DNA of 64,000 nt from Brevibacterium sp. CCUG 69071 (GCF_021023135.1 NZ_PGFV01000001.1:496001-560000); one strand, 5' to 3'. Positions 18,997-28,734 are shown, counted from the stretch's first letter. The notes: a model not told the origin generated them from the letters alone. Numbers and translations are program-made.

Positions 18997-20435
18997 GCGG
19001 CGAGGACACCTCCGGTCGCAGCGGAGACGAGCCCGAGATCATCGAGTCCGCCGGTGCGGACGAGGCGGCGCGAGGAGAACTCGCCCGCGTCTACGCCGCG
19101 CTGTTGGCCCGGGCAGGCGAAACCCAGGTCGAGCTGCGACTCGATGCGACCCGGCGAGCCTGCGAGCTCCTCGGCGACATCCACACCGCGGCCCCGGTGA
19201 TCACGGTCACCGGGACGAACGGCAAGACCTCGACGGCACGGATGATCGACTCGATCGTCACCGCCCACGATCTGCGGGTGGGCCGGTTCACCAGCCCTCA
19301 CCTGCATTCGGTGACCGAGCGCATCTCGGTCGACGGGGCGCCCGTGGCGGTCGAGACCTTCGTGCGGATCTTCGATGAGATCTCCGCCTACCTCGAGATC
19401 GTCGATGCCGAGCTCGCCGCCGAGGGCCGGGCCCCTCTGACCTACTTCGAAGCCCTGACAGTGCTGGCATTCGCGGTCTTCGCCGATGCCCCCGTCGATG
19501 TCGTCGTCACCGAGGTCGGCATGGGAGGGCAATGGGATTCGACCAACGTCGCCGACGCCGAAGTGTGCGTATTCACCCGGATCGGTCTCGACCACCAGCA
19601 GTTCCTCGGTGACACCTTGGCCGAGATCGCGGGCACCAAGGCCGGGATCCTCGACCGCAACGTGGATCCGAGTCCGGCACCGAGTCCGGTCGCGGTCATC
19701 GCCGAACAGGCTGAGGAGGCCCAGACCGTCCTCGACGCCGAGGTGGAGCGCCGGGGTGTCTCAGCCCTGACCGAGGAGCGGAACTTCCGGCTCCTCGATC
19801 GCCAACGCGCCGTCGACGGCCAGCTGGTCACGGTGCAGGGACTGCGCGATGTCTACACCGACGTCTTCGTTCCCCTGCACGGAATCCATCAGGCCCACAA
19901 CGCGGCGGTGGCGATCATCGCGGCCGAGGCGTTCCTCGGCGACGAAGGAAAGCCTCTCGACCTCGAGACCCTGGCCGAGGGACTCTCACGCACCACCTCG
20001 CCGGGTCGCGCCGAACTCGTGCGCACCGGCCCGAGCGTCGTCGTCGACGGGGCACACAACCCCGATGCCGCTCATGTGCTCGCCGACACCCTCGCCGAGG
20101 CCTTCGACTTCGACTACACCGTGATGGTGCTGGCGATGCTTGAGGACAAGGACATCCACGGGGTGCTCGAAGAGCTCCACCGCAGCGCCGACGCCTTCGT
20201 CATCAGCGAGACGATGAGTCCGCGGGCGCTGAGCGCGGAGACACTCGCCGAGGCAGCCCGGGAGTGGGTGGACGAGGACTCGGTGATCCTCGCCGCCGAT
20301 CTCAACGCCGCCCTGATGAAGGCCATCGACCTGGCGAACGCGGCCGAGGCGAACAGCCCCGGCATCGTCGTCACCGGTTCCCTCTACACGGTGGCCGAGG
20401 CCCGGCTGCTGCTGGGCAGGGGAGAGAGCGAATGA
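18993..20435 (+). CDS. folC: Bifunctional folylpolyglutamate/dihydrofolate synthase
   Basis: A 480-residue Mur-ligase-family enzyme with the ATP loop GTNGKT (74-79), the [13 protein letters not shown] folate-binding stretch and the C-terminal domain motif [10 protein letters not shown]. It adds glutamate to folates and, in most bacteria, to dihydropteroate. It starts inside the ileS stop (4-base overlap) and its own stop overlaps the next gene in the same way, so translation of the three genes is probably coupled. An acidic 30-residue N-terminal extension precedes the family core. Confidence 0.95.
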   Translation: MSGEDTSGRSGDEPEIIESAGADEAARGELARVYAALLARAGETQVELRLDATRRACELLGDIHTAAPVITVTGTNGKTSTARMIDSIVTAHDLRVGRFTSPHLHSVTERISVDGAPVAVETFVRIFDEISAYLEIVDAELAAEGRAPLTYFEALTVLAFAVFADAPVDVVVTEVGMGGQWDSTNVADAEVCVFTRIGLDHQQFLGDTLAEIAGTKAGILDRNVDPSPAPSPVAVIAEQAEEAQTVLDAEVERRGVSALTEERNFRLLDRQRAVDGQLVTVQGLRDVYTDVFVPLHGIHQAHNAAVAIIAAEAFLGDEGKPLDLETLAEGLSRTTSPGRAELVRTGPSVVVDGAHNPDAAHVLADTLAEAFDFDYTVMVLAMLEDKDIHGVLEELHRSADAFVISETMSPRALSAETLAEAAREWVDEDSVILAADLNAALMKAIDLANAAEANSPGIVVTGSLYTVAEARLLLGRGESE

Positions 20436-20797
20436 AGTCGAAGTACCCCGTGCTGTGCGGGTCGATCCTCATCTGCGAACTCTTCGTCGTCTACTTCGCG
20501 GTACTCACCGCCTATGGGCTTGCGGTCAAGACCGCCGGCTCGCTGACCCTCGGGCAGCTGCTCATCGGCGCGTCGGTCATCGCAGTGCTCGCGATCGCGG
20601 CGGTGGGCATGCTGCCGCGCAGGATCGGCCAGAAGCGCCCCGGAGTCATCCTCGGCTGGATCGTGCAGGCCCTCCTGCTGGCCTCCGGCTTCGTCCTCAA
20701 CTCGATGTTCTTCGTCGCGGTGCTCTTCATCGCCCTGTGGGCGGTGGCCGTGTACTGGTCGGCGCGCATCGACAGGGAAGTCGCCGAGCGGTCCTGA
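20432..20797 (+). CDS. DUF4233 membrane protein
   Basis: A 121-residue protein with four predicted membrane helices (starting CGSILICELFVVYFAVL, then LLIGASVIAVLAIAAVGML, and two more) and a short basic C-terminus. It belongs to the actinobacterial DUF4233 family, which almost always sits between folC and ndk; its role is unknown. ATG 20432 overlaps the folC stop by 4 bases. Confidence 0.85.
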   Translation: MKSKYPVLCGSILICELFVVYFAVLTAYGLAVKTAGSLTLGQLLIGASVIAVLAIAAVGMLPRRIGQKRPGVILGWIVQALLLASGFVLNSMFFVAVLFIALWAVAVYWSARIDREVAERS

Positions 20798-20880
20798 GGC
20801 CGCCTCGGCGAATTGATCACCGGGCACCCGTGCCCGGTAAGCTGTGAACAGTCGTCGACACATGCAACGGAAGGACCGGA

Positions 20881-21294
20881 ATGGAACGCACTCTCATCCT
20901 CATCAAGCCCGACGGGGTGGCCCGCGGACTGGTGGGTCAGATCCTCGCACGGATCGAGGCCAAGGGCTACACGATCGATGCCCTGAGCCTGCGGTCGGCG
21001 ACGGCCGAGGAGCTCGCCGCCCACTACGCCGAACACGAGGGCAAGCCCTTCTACCAGCCGCTGGTCGACTTCATGTCCGAAGGACCCATCGTCTCGATCA
21101 TCGCCTCCGGACAGGGTGTGATTCCGGGCTTCCGGTCACTGGCCGGAGCCACCGATCCGACGTCTGCGGCACCGGGCACCATCCGCGGTGACCTCGGCCG
21201 CGACTGGGGCGAGAAGGTCCAGAAGAACCTCGTCCACGGCTCCGACTCCGTGGAGTCGGCCGAACGGGAGATCGGGATCTGGTTCCCGGCCTGA
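20881..21294 (+). CDS. ndk: Nucleoside diphosphate kinase
   Basis: A 137-residue enzyme of normal length with the phosphorylated His119 in NLVHGSDS and the N-terminal signature TLILIKPDG. It transfers phosphate between nucleoside tri- and diphosphates. It starts at ATG 20881 with GGAAGG 6 bases upstream and ends before a strong terminator. Confidence 0.97.
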   Translation: MERTLILIKPDGVARGLVGQILARIEAKGYTIDALSLRSATAEELAAHYAEHEGKPFYQPLVDFMSEGPIVSIIASGQGVIPGFRSLAGATDPTSAAPGTIRGDLGRDWGEKVQKNLVHGSDSVESAEREIGIWFPA

Positions 21295-21372
21295 GGCCTG
21301 AGAACGCCTGATCCGAGGAAGCGGATCGTCAGCTCCGGCCAGGCGATCCCCGAAACTGGTGATCAGACGTGA

Positions 21373-21410
21373 AGCGGGTGCCCTGCCGACAGGCGGGGCA
21401 CCCGCTTTTT
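21373..21410 (+). terminator. Intrinsic terminator of ndk
   Basis: An 11-base perfect stem (21373-21383 with 21396-21406, AGCGGGTGCCC) is followed by TTTT at 21407-21410. It closes the ileS-folC-ndk block. Confidence 0.9.
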
Positions 21411-21518
21411 CGCTGCTCGGGCCGAAGGAGCCCCGCCGGGACCGGATCAGCGCCGAGGCGAGCTCAGAGCGCCACGGAGCCGAGTTCGCAGCGTCGAGCT
21501 CGCAGCGTCGAGCCGGAA

Positions 21519-22211
21519 TCAGAACAGCGAGGCGAAGAAGCTCCAGAACTGGGTGAGGATGCACGCGGCGATGATGAGCAGCCACAGCACGGAGACGGCG
21601 ATGTTCTCCTTCGCCAGCACCTTGACCATCGGATTCTGCGCCGCGGCGGCACCGAAGTGCCCGGACAGCAGATTGCGGGCGGTGACTCCCACGAACATCG
21701 GAATCGTCACGGTCCACACGACGATGCACCACGGGCAGCCGACACCGATGGCGTAGATCGAGGTGTAGAACAGGAACATCACGAGCACGACACCGAGGCC
21801 GAGGCCGATATTCAAGCCGATCTGGACCCAGCCGGGCAGCCTGGTGCCGGCGAGGATGAGGACGCCGATCAGCAGCGGAAAGACGAAGGCGGCGATGCCG
21901 AGCAGCTGGTTCGGGAAGCCGAACAGCTGACTCTCCGGATGCTCCATCACCGAACCGCACGAGAAGAACGGGTTGAAGTCGCAGGAGAGGACCGCATTCG
22001 GATTCTCCAGCTTCTCGTACTTCTCCGCGGCCAAGGCGAACGAGGCGATGAAGCCGATGATCGAGGCGATGATGAGGAAGAGGCCGAACGGGAGCCCCCT
22101 GAGTACCCAGGATCGGGTCGATTCCGGAACGTCGAGCTCGTCATCGGTGAGTGTCTGTGTGCTGTTCACCCTCCAAGGATGCCTGCCGCGGGCACGTGCG
22201 GCAAACCTCAT
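21519..22211 (-). CDS. Vitamin K epoxide reductase (VKOR) family oxidoreductase
   Basis: A membrane protein of about 230 residues with four to five helices. It has the two conserved cysteine pairs of the family: the loop pair in CDFNPFFSCG and the active-site CPWC near the end of the third helix. In actinobacteria such proteins reoxidise the secreted DsbA-like oxidase and so help form disulfide bonds outside the membrane, using menaquinone. No thioredoxin domain is fused. The start is uncertain: ATG 22211 has GGGGAA 9 bases upstream, whereas GTG 22169 directly abuts a GGAGG sequence and is less likely. Confidence 0.88.
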   Translation of the reverse strand: MRFAARARGRHPWRVNSTQTLTDDELDVPESTRSWVLRGLPFGLFLIIASIIGFIASFALAAEKYEKLENPNAVLSCDFNPFFSCGSVMEHPESQLFGFPNQLLGIAAFVFPLLIGVLILAGTRLPGWVQIGLNIGLGLGVVLVMFLFYTSIYAIGVGCPWCIVVWTVTIPMFVGVTARNLLSGHFGAAAAQNPMVKVLAKENIAVSVLWLLIIAACILTQFWSFFASLF

Positions 22212-22250
22212 CACTGTGAATTCCCCGGATAGGGTAGTGATGCGGACCAC

Positions 22251-22514
22251 ACCGAAGCGCCGGGATCCGGTCCGGGCGCGAAGTTGTGTGACATAATGGC
22301 GATACGGATACCTGCTCTCACACCGAGCAGGAGAAGTGCCTCCACCGAGTCGAGGGTAGGACCTCGCAGGTCGACACCAAGATGAGGCAGCCCGGAAGGC
22401 CTACGCGCGGAGCGCGAGCCGGAAGTGCCATCCACAGGTTTCGGTCCGATACGGACCATGCAAGGATCCGGAGATCCGCGAGGTGTGGGCGGAGTCTCCG
22501 GACTGGGAGAACTG
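22251..22514 (+). other. Long structured leader of rne
   Basis: The 303-base gap between the VKOR start (22211) and rne (22515) has no coding frame. It contains an extended -10 sequence (TGTGTGACATAAT, -10 at 22292-22297), which would give a leader of about 215 bases. A 7-base perfect stem lies at 22311-22317/22325-22331 (CCTGCTC/GAGCAGG), and further GC-rich inverted segments follow. A leader of this kind could be a target for self-cleavage by RNase E, as known in E. coli; this is inference. Confidence 0.45.
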
Positions 22515-25500
22515 ATGAACGACACGTCGAACGACGGCAACGAAGCAAATGATGCAACACAGGGCATTCTCGCCGACCTCGCTGATCTCCAGCACAAGGT
22601 GAATGCCGACGGCGACGCCCATGAGGACGTCGATGACACCGTCAGGCAGAGACTCGACCACATCGCCGAGGCGGCGGAATCGCTGCGTACGGGCGGAAGC
22701 GCCGAGGAGGCCGACGAGGCTCCGGAACCCGAGCCCCAGCCGAAGCGGGGAGGCCCGAAGAAGGCCCGCGAGGCGGTGGCCAACAGAGGCCTCGTATTCG
22801 AGCAGTTCGTCCGTGACAGCTCCGATGATGACTCGGACGACGATTCGGACAGCGACGACGAGGACCAGCAGGCCCAGTCCGCGAATGACCGTGAGGACCG
22901 CACCCGGTCCACACCGTCCGTGACTTTCGATCCGCGCAATCCCTTCGCCGCACCCGCCGCGCAGCCCGAGCCGGCGGCGGCTCCGGAACCTCGTGCCACC
23001 CCGCCCGCGCCCCACGACGGCGGATTGATCTTCCAGGTGCCCCAGGCCGAGCTGGCCCAGGTCGTGCATGTCGAGGACGATGACGACGATGACTGGGATG
23101 GCTCTGATGACGCCGAGGATACCACCTCGGATTCCCATGATTCGGACGATGACGATCGTGATGACTCCGAGGATGATTCGAACGGCCGTCGGCGTCGCCG
23201 AGGCGGACGGGGCCGTCGGTCCCGCAACCGCGACGACTCCACCGATTCGGCCGAGTCGTCCGAGGCCAAGGACTCGTCGCAGTCGACGGATGAGACAGAC
23301 GATGACGACGAAGGGTCCCGTAGCTCACGTCGCGGCGGACGCTCGAACCGTCGCTCCGAGAACAAGTCCAAGCAGGGCGACTCGGAGCAGAACCAGACGA
23401 AGACCGGGAATGACCACTCCGGCGGCGAGTCCCAGACGGAGGACTCCGACGACGGCGACGATGACGACGATGACGGCGACAGCGGATCGCGTCGCCGCCG
23501 CCGCTCGCGTTCCCGGACCCGGTCTCGCAGCACCGACCGGGATGAAGTCACCTCGCTGAAGGGATCGACCCGTCTCGAGGCGAAGCGGCAGCGTCGCAAG
23601 GAAGGTCGTGAGGCCGGACGTCGACGCCCCGTCATCACCGAAGCCGAGTTCCTGGCGCGGCGCGAGTCCGTCGACCGGACGATGATCGTGCGCGAGAGCG
23701 GCGACCAGACCCAGCTCGTCGTCGTCGAAGACGGAATCGCCGTCGAGCACTACCTCAAGGAGAACCGGCAGCAGTCCTCGCTGATCGGCAATGTCTACCT
23801 GGGCAAGGTCCAGAATGTGCTGCCGAGCATGGAGGCCGCGTTCATCGACATCGGCAAGGGCCGCAACGCGGTGCTCTACGCCGGTGAGGTCAACTGGGAC
23901 GCACTCGGAATGGACGGCAAGGCCCGTCGCATCGAGACCGCTCTGAGCTCGGGGGACTCCGTGCTCGTGCAGGTGACCAAGGATCCCGTCGGTCACAAGG
24001 GTGCTCGGCTGACCAGCCAGATCTCCCTGCCCGGCCGCTTTCTCGTCTACGTGCCCGGCAATTCGATGACTGGAATCTCCCGGAAGCTGCCGGACAACGA
24101 ACGCAGCCGGTTGAAGAAGCTCCTCAAGGAACTCGTCGGCGACTCCAACGGCGTCATCGTGCGCACCGCTGCAGAAGGCGCGACCGATAAGGACCTGAGC
24201 CGCGATGTCGAGCGCCTGGCCAAGCGGTGGGAGACGATCGAGAAGAAGTCGAAGTCGACGAAGGTGCTCGCACCGCAGCTTCTCTACAGCGAGCCCGACA
24301 TGATCGTGCGCATCATCCGCGATGTGTTCAACGAAGACTTCAACTCGCTCGTCATCGACGGCGACGGGGCCTGGGACACCATCCACGAATATGTCGAGGC
24401 GGTCGCCCCCGACCTGCTCGAACGCGTCCACCGCTACAGCGAAGAAGAGAACATCTTCGACCACTACCGGATCGAAGAGCAGATTCAGAAGGCGCTGCAG
24501 CGTACCGTCAGTCTGCCCTCGGGCGGTTCCCTCGTCATCGACCGCACAGAGGCGATGACCGTCGTCGACGTCAACACCGGAAAGTTCACCGGTTCCGGCG
24601 GCAACCTCGAAGAGACCGTGACCCGAAACAACCTCGAGGCCGCCGAAGAGGTCATCCGCCAGGTGCGCCTGCGCGACATCGGCGGCATCATCGTCGTCGA
24701 CTTCATCGACATGGTGCTCGAATCGAACCGCGATCTCGTCGTGCGTCGCCTCGTCGAGTGCTTGGGCCGGGACCGGACGAAGCATCAGGTCGCCGAGGTG
24801 ACGTCGCTCGGACTCGTGCAGATGACCCGCAAGCGCATCGGCACGGGTCTGGCCGAATCCATGGTCAGCGCCGGCGCCGATCTCTCGGGTCGAGGCCTGT
24901 TGCTTCCGGGATCCGAGGAAGACGGTTCCAAATCCCATCGCGGAGGCAAATCCTCGAACGGCTCGAACAACGAGAGCCGTCGCGATCGCAAGCGTCGTGG
25001 TGAGTCCAACGGCAAGTCCAAGAACAGCGAAGCCGACTCCTCTGCGGATTCGGTGACCTCGGATGCCTCCCGCTCGGCGGTCGCGGCAATCGCCAAGGCG
25101 ACCCTGAAGAAGGACGAGGACTCCGACGATGCCGCCGAGCAGCACGCCGAAAAGGCCGGGCAGAACGCCGACAAGGGTCCGCAGGATCCTGCGGGCGATG
25201 CGCATGACTCGGACAAGGACGGTCGCAGCGGCTCGGGTCGCTCCGGTTCGGGCCGCAACCGGTCCCGTAACGGGCGCCGCCGGTCGAACGCAGACTCCGA
25301 GCAGTCCGCCGAATCCGCAGACAACTCGTCGACTGGTTCCCAGCAGGACGGGACCGCGACGAGTGCGAAGTCTGCACGTTCGGACGAGCAGGCAGAATCC
25401 TCAGCAGCAGGCGCCGCAGAGAAGACTCGGCCCGCGACGGCACCCGAGAAGTCGGAACCGGCAGCCGAGCTGCCGTTGATGATCGGCGCCGACACCGCGA

Positions 25501-25628
25501 CCAAGGTCGCCAAGGCGGAGCCGGTCAAGCGTGCGCCTCGCCGTTCGGCCGCGGCCCAGACCAAGCCGAAGGATGACGCGGCGAAGGAGCAGCTGCCGAC
25601 CTCGTTCGTCATCATCGGCGAGAGCTGA
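22515..25628 (+). CDS. rne: Ribonuclease E/G
   Basis: A 1037-residue endoribonuclease that matures rRNA and turns over mRNA. The layout is: an acidic, Ser/Asp-rich low-complexity arm with basic RGGR-type patches (about 1-390), S1 RNA-binding domain (about 425-500, SLIGNVYLGKVQNVLPSM), 5' sensor and DNase I-like catalytic core with the metal-binding aspartates in VVDVNTGKFTG and VVDFIDM (about 700-740), then a long disordered tail rich in Ser, Arg, Ala and Glu. The CPxC zinc-link that joins dimers in most RNase E/G proteins is absent: the segment reads SAGADLSGRG. ATG 22515 is preferred because GGGAGA lies 5 bases upstream and a family-like acidic start follows. Confidence 0.95.
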   Translation: MNDTSNDGNEANDATQGILADLADLQHKVNADGDAHEDVDDTVRQRLDHIAEAAESLRTGGSAEEADEAPEPEPQPKRGGPKKAREAVANRGLVFEQFVRDSSDDDSDDDSDSDDEDQQAQSANDREDRTRSTPSVTFDPRNPFAAPAAQPEPAAAPEPRATPPAPHDGGLIFQVPQAELAQVVHVEDDDDDDWDGSDDAEDTTSDSHDSDDDDRDDSEDDSNGRRRRRGGRGRRSRNRDDSTDSAESSEAKDSSQSTDETDDDDEGSRSSRRGGRSNRRSENKSKQGDSEQNQTKTGNDHSGGESQTEDSDDGDDDDDDGDSGSRRRRRSRSRTRSRSTDRDEVTSLKGSTRLEAKRQRRKEGREAGRRRPVITEAEFLARRESVDRTMIVRESGDQTQLVVVEDGIAVEHYLKENRQQSSLIGNVYLGKVQNVLPSMEAAFIDIGKGRNAVLYAGEVNWDALGMDGKARRIETALSSGDSVLVQVTKDPVGHKGARLTSQISLPGRFLVYVPGNSMTGISRKLPDNERSRLKKLLKELVGDSNGVIVRTAAEGATDKDLSRDVERLAKRWETIEKKSKSTKVLAPQLLYSEPDMIVRIIRDVFNEDFNSLVIDGDGAWDTIHEYVEAVAPDLLERVHRYSEEENIFDHYRIEEQIQKALQRTVSLPSGGSLVIDRTEAMTVVDVNTGKFTGSGGNLEETVTRNNLEAAEEVIRQVRLRDIGGIIVVDFIDMVLESNRDLVVRRLVECLGRDRTKHQVAEVTSLGLVQMTRKRIGTGLAESMVSAGADLSGRGLLLPGSEEDGSKSHRGGKSSNGSNNESRRDRKRRGESNGKSKNSEADSSADSVTSDASRSAVAAIAKATLKKDEDSDDAAEQHAEKAGQNADKGPQDPAGDAHDSDKDGRSGSGRSGSGRNRSRNGRRRSNADSEQSAESADNSSTGSQQDGTATSAKSARSDEQAESSAAGAAEKTRPATAPEKSEPAAELPLMIGADTATKVAKAEPVKRAPRRSAAAQTKPKDDAAKEQLPTSFVIIGES

Positions 25629-25660
25629 TACCGCAGTGCGAGGCTGAGCCCACGCGCACA

Positions 25661-25709
25661 GCGAGGCGCCCTGCCGGTGATCTCCATGATCATCGGCAGG
25701 GCGCCTCGC
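25661..25709. terminator. Bidirectional terminator between rne and the SPFH gene
   Basis: A perfect 16-base stem (25661-25676 with 25694-25709, GCGAGGCGCCCTGCCG), extendable inward by five pairs with one wobble. It lies between convergent genes and serves both. Confidence 0.85.
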
Positions 25710-25772
25710 CATTCACCGGTCTGGGACCGCTCCGCAGCTGGGTGCCCGGCTGAGCGCCCAGGATCGGGGAAC

Positions 25773-26951
25773 TCAGCCGGTCGAACTCTGGTTGCGCGTG
25801 GTGCTGATGGTCGGCTGCGCCGCGGTGTCGCCGCACAGCACGATCATCAGGTTGGAGACCAAGTCGCTGCGTTCGGCTTCGCCGAGGTTGACGATATTGC
25901 GTCCCTCGATCTCTGCGATGGCCGTTTCGACCATGCCCACGGCTCCCTCGACGATGAGCTGCCGGGCGGCGACGACCGCAGTCGCCTGCTGACGTTGCAG
26001 CATCGCGCGGGCGATCTCGGCGGCATAGGCCAGCTGCGTGATCCGCGACTCGATGATCGTCACCCCCGCCGCAGAGACACGGGCGGCCACCTCGTTGGAG
26101 AGCTTCGAGGTGATCTCATCGGCGTTGTCGCGCAGAGACATCCGATTCGGATCCGAGGAATCGTAGGCATAGGAGTTCGCTATGTGGCGAACCGCTGTCT
26201 CCGCCTGGATGGCGACGAACTCCTCGAAGTCGTCGACTTCGAACATGGCCTGTGCGGTGTCCTTGACCTGCCAGACGACAACGGCTCCGATCTCGATGGG
26301 GTTGCCGTCGAGATCATTGACCTTCAGCGTGGAAGTCTCGTGGTTGCGGATGCGCGTGGAGACCTGATCCTTCGAATACAGCGGATTGACGAATCGCAGT
26401 CCCGACTGACGGACGGTGCCGACGTACTTGCCGTAGAGCTGCAGGACGACCGCATGTCCGGGAGCCACCGAAGTGCAGCCTTTGAAGAGGAACATCGAGG
26501 CCACGAAGCTGATGATGCCGATGACCATGAGGATGACCCCGAGGGTCGCCTGAGCGAAGGTCAGGAAGAAGCCGAGCGCGCCGAGCAGCACGGCGATGAG
26601 CAGGAGAATGACTGCGGCGACGATTGCGAAGTATCCCGAGAAGCCGCCGGCCGGGCGCTCTCTGACTCGTTCGCCTTCGGGGGAGACGATGCGCGGGGCA
26701 CCTCCCGGAGCATTGCCCCCACCTCTGTGCAGGCCGGGGGCGTTGGCCTGCTGCCCCGTCCCGGCCGGGGTCTGTCGAGGGGGACCGCCCTGGGACCGGG
26801 CGCCCGGAGGGGTCCCCTGACCGGCGGTGGAATCATAAGGCTGCGGCTGCCCTGAGGGCGGACCGTACCCGGGTCCGCTCTGGCCGGGTTGGGGCTGCCG
26901 GATCGGAGGACCTGGCTGATTGCTGTTCGGGGGACCGGGGTTCTGTGACAT
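25773..26951 (-). CDS. SPFH/Band 7 domain membrane protein with Pro/Gly-rich N-terminus
   Basis: A 392-residue protein. Residues 1-95 are a disordered Pro-Gly-Gln-rich segment. Two membrane helices follow (about 105-130, AIVAAVILLLIAVLLGALGF, and about 135-158). An SPFH (stomatin/prohibitin/flotillin) domain comes next, from GHAVVLQLYGKYVGTVR to the helix EIARAMLQRQQATAVV, with an AARQLIVEGA tail typical of the family. Such proteins form membrane microdomain scaffolds or regulate membrane proteases. It is a single gene, convergent with rne and divergent from the sodium:alanine symporter. Confidence 0.88.
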   Translation of the reverse strand: MSQNPGPPNSNQPGPPIRQPQPGQSGPGYGPPSGQPQPYDSTAGQGTPPGARSQGGPPRQTPAGTGQQANAPGLHRGGGNAPGGAPRIVSPEGERVRERPAGGFSGYFAIVAAVILLLIAVLLGALGFFLTFAQATLGVILMVIGIISFVASMFLFKGCTSVAPGHAVVLQLYGKYVGTVRQSGLRFVNPLYSKDQVSTRIRNHETSTLKVNDLDGNPIEIGAVVVWQVKDTAQAMFEVDDFEEFVAIQAETAVRHIANSYAYDSSDPNRMSLRDNADEITSKLSNEVAARVSAAGVTIIESRITQLAYAAEIARAMLQRQQATAVVAARQLIVEGAVGMVETAIAEIEGRNIVNLGEAERSDLVSNLMIVLCGDTAAQPTISTTRNQSSTG

Positions 26952-26971
26952 GCCACCAGTCTAGGACACCA

Positions 26972-26991
26972 GGTGAGACGGATGTCTCACC
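26972..26991. promoter_or_regulatory. Hairpin or operator in the SPFH-symporter intergenic region
   Basis: A perfect 8-base inverted repeat GGTGAGAC/GTCTCACC with a 4-base spacer lies in the 142-base region between two divergent genes. The position fits a regulator site; no regulator can be named. Confidence 0.35.
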
Positions 26992-27093
26992 GTGAGGACG
27001 AATGTGTGATCCAGGTAACAGTTCTGTAACCGAATCGTTCCCGGTGCTCCGAGTGCTTGTCAGTTCGCCCCAGCTACGGAAGCTTTGAACAAC

Positions 27094-28626
27094 ATGAACA
27101 CCTTACTGTTAGCTGCAGATGCTCCCAGCTCGCCCGTCGACGATGCCATCAACACCTGGTTCGACCCGATCGCCACCTGGTTCGGGAACATCATCTTCTT
27201 CCCGGTCACCCTCGGGGATCTCTCATTCCCCTTCGTCGTCTTCTGGCTGATCTTCGCCGCCCTCGTCTTCACCGTCTACTTCGGCTTCATCCAAGCCCGC
27301 GGGTTCAAGCTCTCGCTCGAGATCATCCGCGGAAAGTTCTCCTCCAAGAACGACCCCGGTGAGGTCACCCACTTCCAGGCCCTGGCCTCGGCGCTCTCGG
27401 GCACCGTCGGACTCGGCAATATCGCCGGTGTCGGCGTCGCCATCGCACTCGGCGGTCCGGGCGCGACCTTCTGGATGATCGTCGCCGGCCTCCTCGGCAT
27501 GTGCACGAAGTTCGTCGAGTGCACCCTCGGAGTCAAATACCGTGAGATCGACGAGAACGGCGTCGTCCACGGCGGTCCGTTCAAATACCTGCCGATCGCC
27601 TTCCGTCGCTTCTCCAAACCGGTGGCGACAGTGCTCACCGGACTCTTCGCGGTCGCAATCCTCATCTTCGGCGTCGTCGGCGGCGGCATGTTCCAAGCCA
27701 ATCAGACCTTCGCTCAGGTGCGCACCGCCACCGGCGGCGATGACGGCTTCCTCGCCGGGCCGTTCGCCTCCCTCATCTTCGGCATCATCTTCGCGGCACT
27801 CGTCGCCCTGGTCATCCTCGGCGGGATCAAGTCCATCGCGAAGGTCACCGACAAGCTCGTTCCCGGCATGGCGATCTTCTACGTCGTCTCCTGCCTTCTC
27901 GTGCTCGGCATGAACTTCACCAACATCCCGAACGCGATCGGCGAGATCTTCGCAGGAGCCTTCAACCCCCAGGGCATCGCAGGCGGCATCGTCGGTGTCA
28001 TGATCATCGGCTTCCAGCGCTCGGCCTTCTCGAATGAGGCCGGCATCGGCTCGGCGGCCATCGCCCACTCGGCGGTCAAGACCCGCCGGCCCATCTCCGA
28101 GGGCTTCGTCGCTCTCCTCGAGCCCTTCATCGACACCGTGATCGTCTGCACCATGACCGCACTGACGATCATCGTCGCCAACCAGGCCTCCTACCGCGAG
28201 GACCTCGGCGAAGGTGAGATCGGCGGCGTCGCCTTGGCTTCGGATGCCTTCTCCACCGTCGCCTCCTGGTACCCGATCCTCTTGGCCATCGCCGTCGCAC
28301 TCTTCGCCTTCTCCACGCTCATCACCTGGGCCTACTACGGTGAACGTGCATGGAGCTACCTGTTCGGTCGGTCGAAGCCCACGATCACGGCCTTCCGGAC
28401 CCTCGTCTGCGTCTTCGTCGTCATCGGCTGCATCGCCAGCTTCTCCAAGGTCGTCGAATTCGCCGATGCCGCCCTGTTCATGTGCGCCTTCATCAACATC
28501 CTCGGCCTCTACATGCTCATGCCTGTGGTCAAGAAGGAGATGAAGAAGTACCTTGCCGATCGTCGGGCTGGTACGCTCAACGATCTCGAGACCAAGGACG
28601 CCGTCCCCGTCCCGGACAACGCCTGA
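27094..28626 (+). CDS. Sodium:alanine (amino acid) symporter, AGCS family
   Basis: A 510-residue membrane transporter with about eleven helices and the AGCS signatures SGTVGLGNIAGVGVAIALGGPG and FQRSAFSNEAGIGSAAIAH. It couples uptake of alanine or glycine to Na+. ATG 27094 has a GGAAG site 11 bases upstream; a TTG at 27085 is in frame but less likely. It is monocistronic and ends in a strong hairpin. The sodium it brings in could be expelled by the Mrp antiporter encoded 10 kb away. Confidence 0.93.
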   Translation: MNTLLLAADAPSSPVDDAINTWFDPIATWFGNIIFFPVTLGDLSFPFVVFWLIFAALVFTVYFGFIQARGFKLSLEIIRGKFSSKNDPGEVTHFQALASALSGTVGLGNIAGVGVAIALGGPGATFWMIVAGLLGMCTKFVECTLGVKYREIDENGVVHGGPFKYLPIAFRRFSKPVATVLTGLFAVAILIFGVVGGGMFQANQTFAQVRTATGGDDGFLAGPFASLIFGIIFAALVALVILGGIKSIAKVTDKLVPGMAIFYVVSCLLVLGMNFTNIPNAIGEIFAGAFNPQGIAGGIVGVMIIGFQRSAFSNEAGIGSAAIAHSAVKTRRPISEGFVALLEPFIDTVIVCTMTALTIIVANQASYREDLGEGEIGGVALASDAFSTVASWYPILLAIAVALFAFSTLITWAYYGERAWSYLFGRSKPTITAFRTLVCVFVVIGCIASFSKVVEFADAALFMCAFINILGLYMLMPVVKKEMKKYLADRRAGTLNDLETKDAVPVPDNA

Positions 28627-28677
28627 GCTTCAGGAGGGGCCATCCGACTCGGGCTCGGATGACGGCCTGAGAGTCGA

Positions 28678-28721
28678 ATGATCGTGTGCCGTGACCAGCG
28701 TGGGTCGCGGCACACGATCAT
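28678..28721 (+). terminator. Terminator of the symporter gene
   Basis: A 19-base stem with a single wobble (28678-28696 with 28703-28721, ATGATCGTGTGCCG) and a 6-base loop. No T run follows. Confidence 0.7.
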
Positions 28722-28734
28722 GTCCGGGCATCGT

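Noticed and set aside
23325..25205. Long minus-strand frames across rne
   Set aside because: They arise from the low-complexity acidic/basic codons of RNase E read in reverse; no domain is visible.
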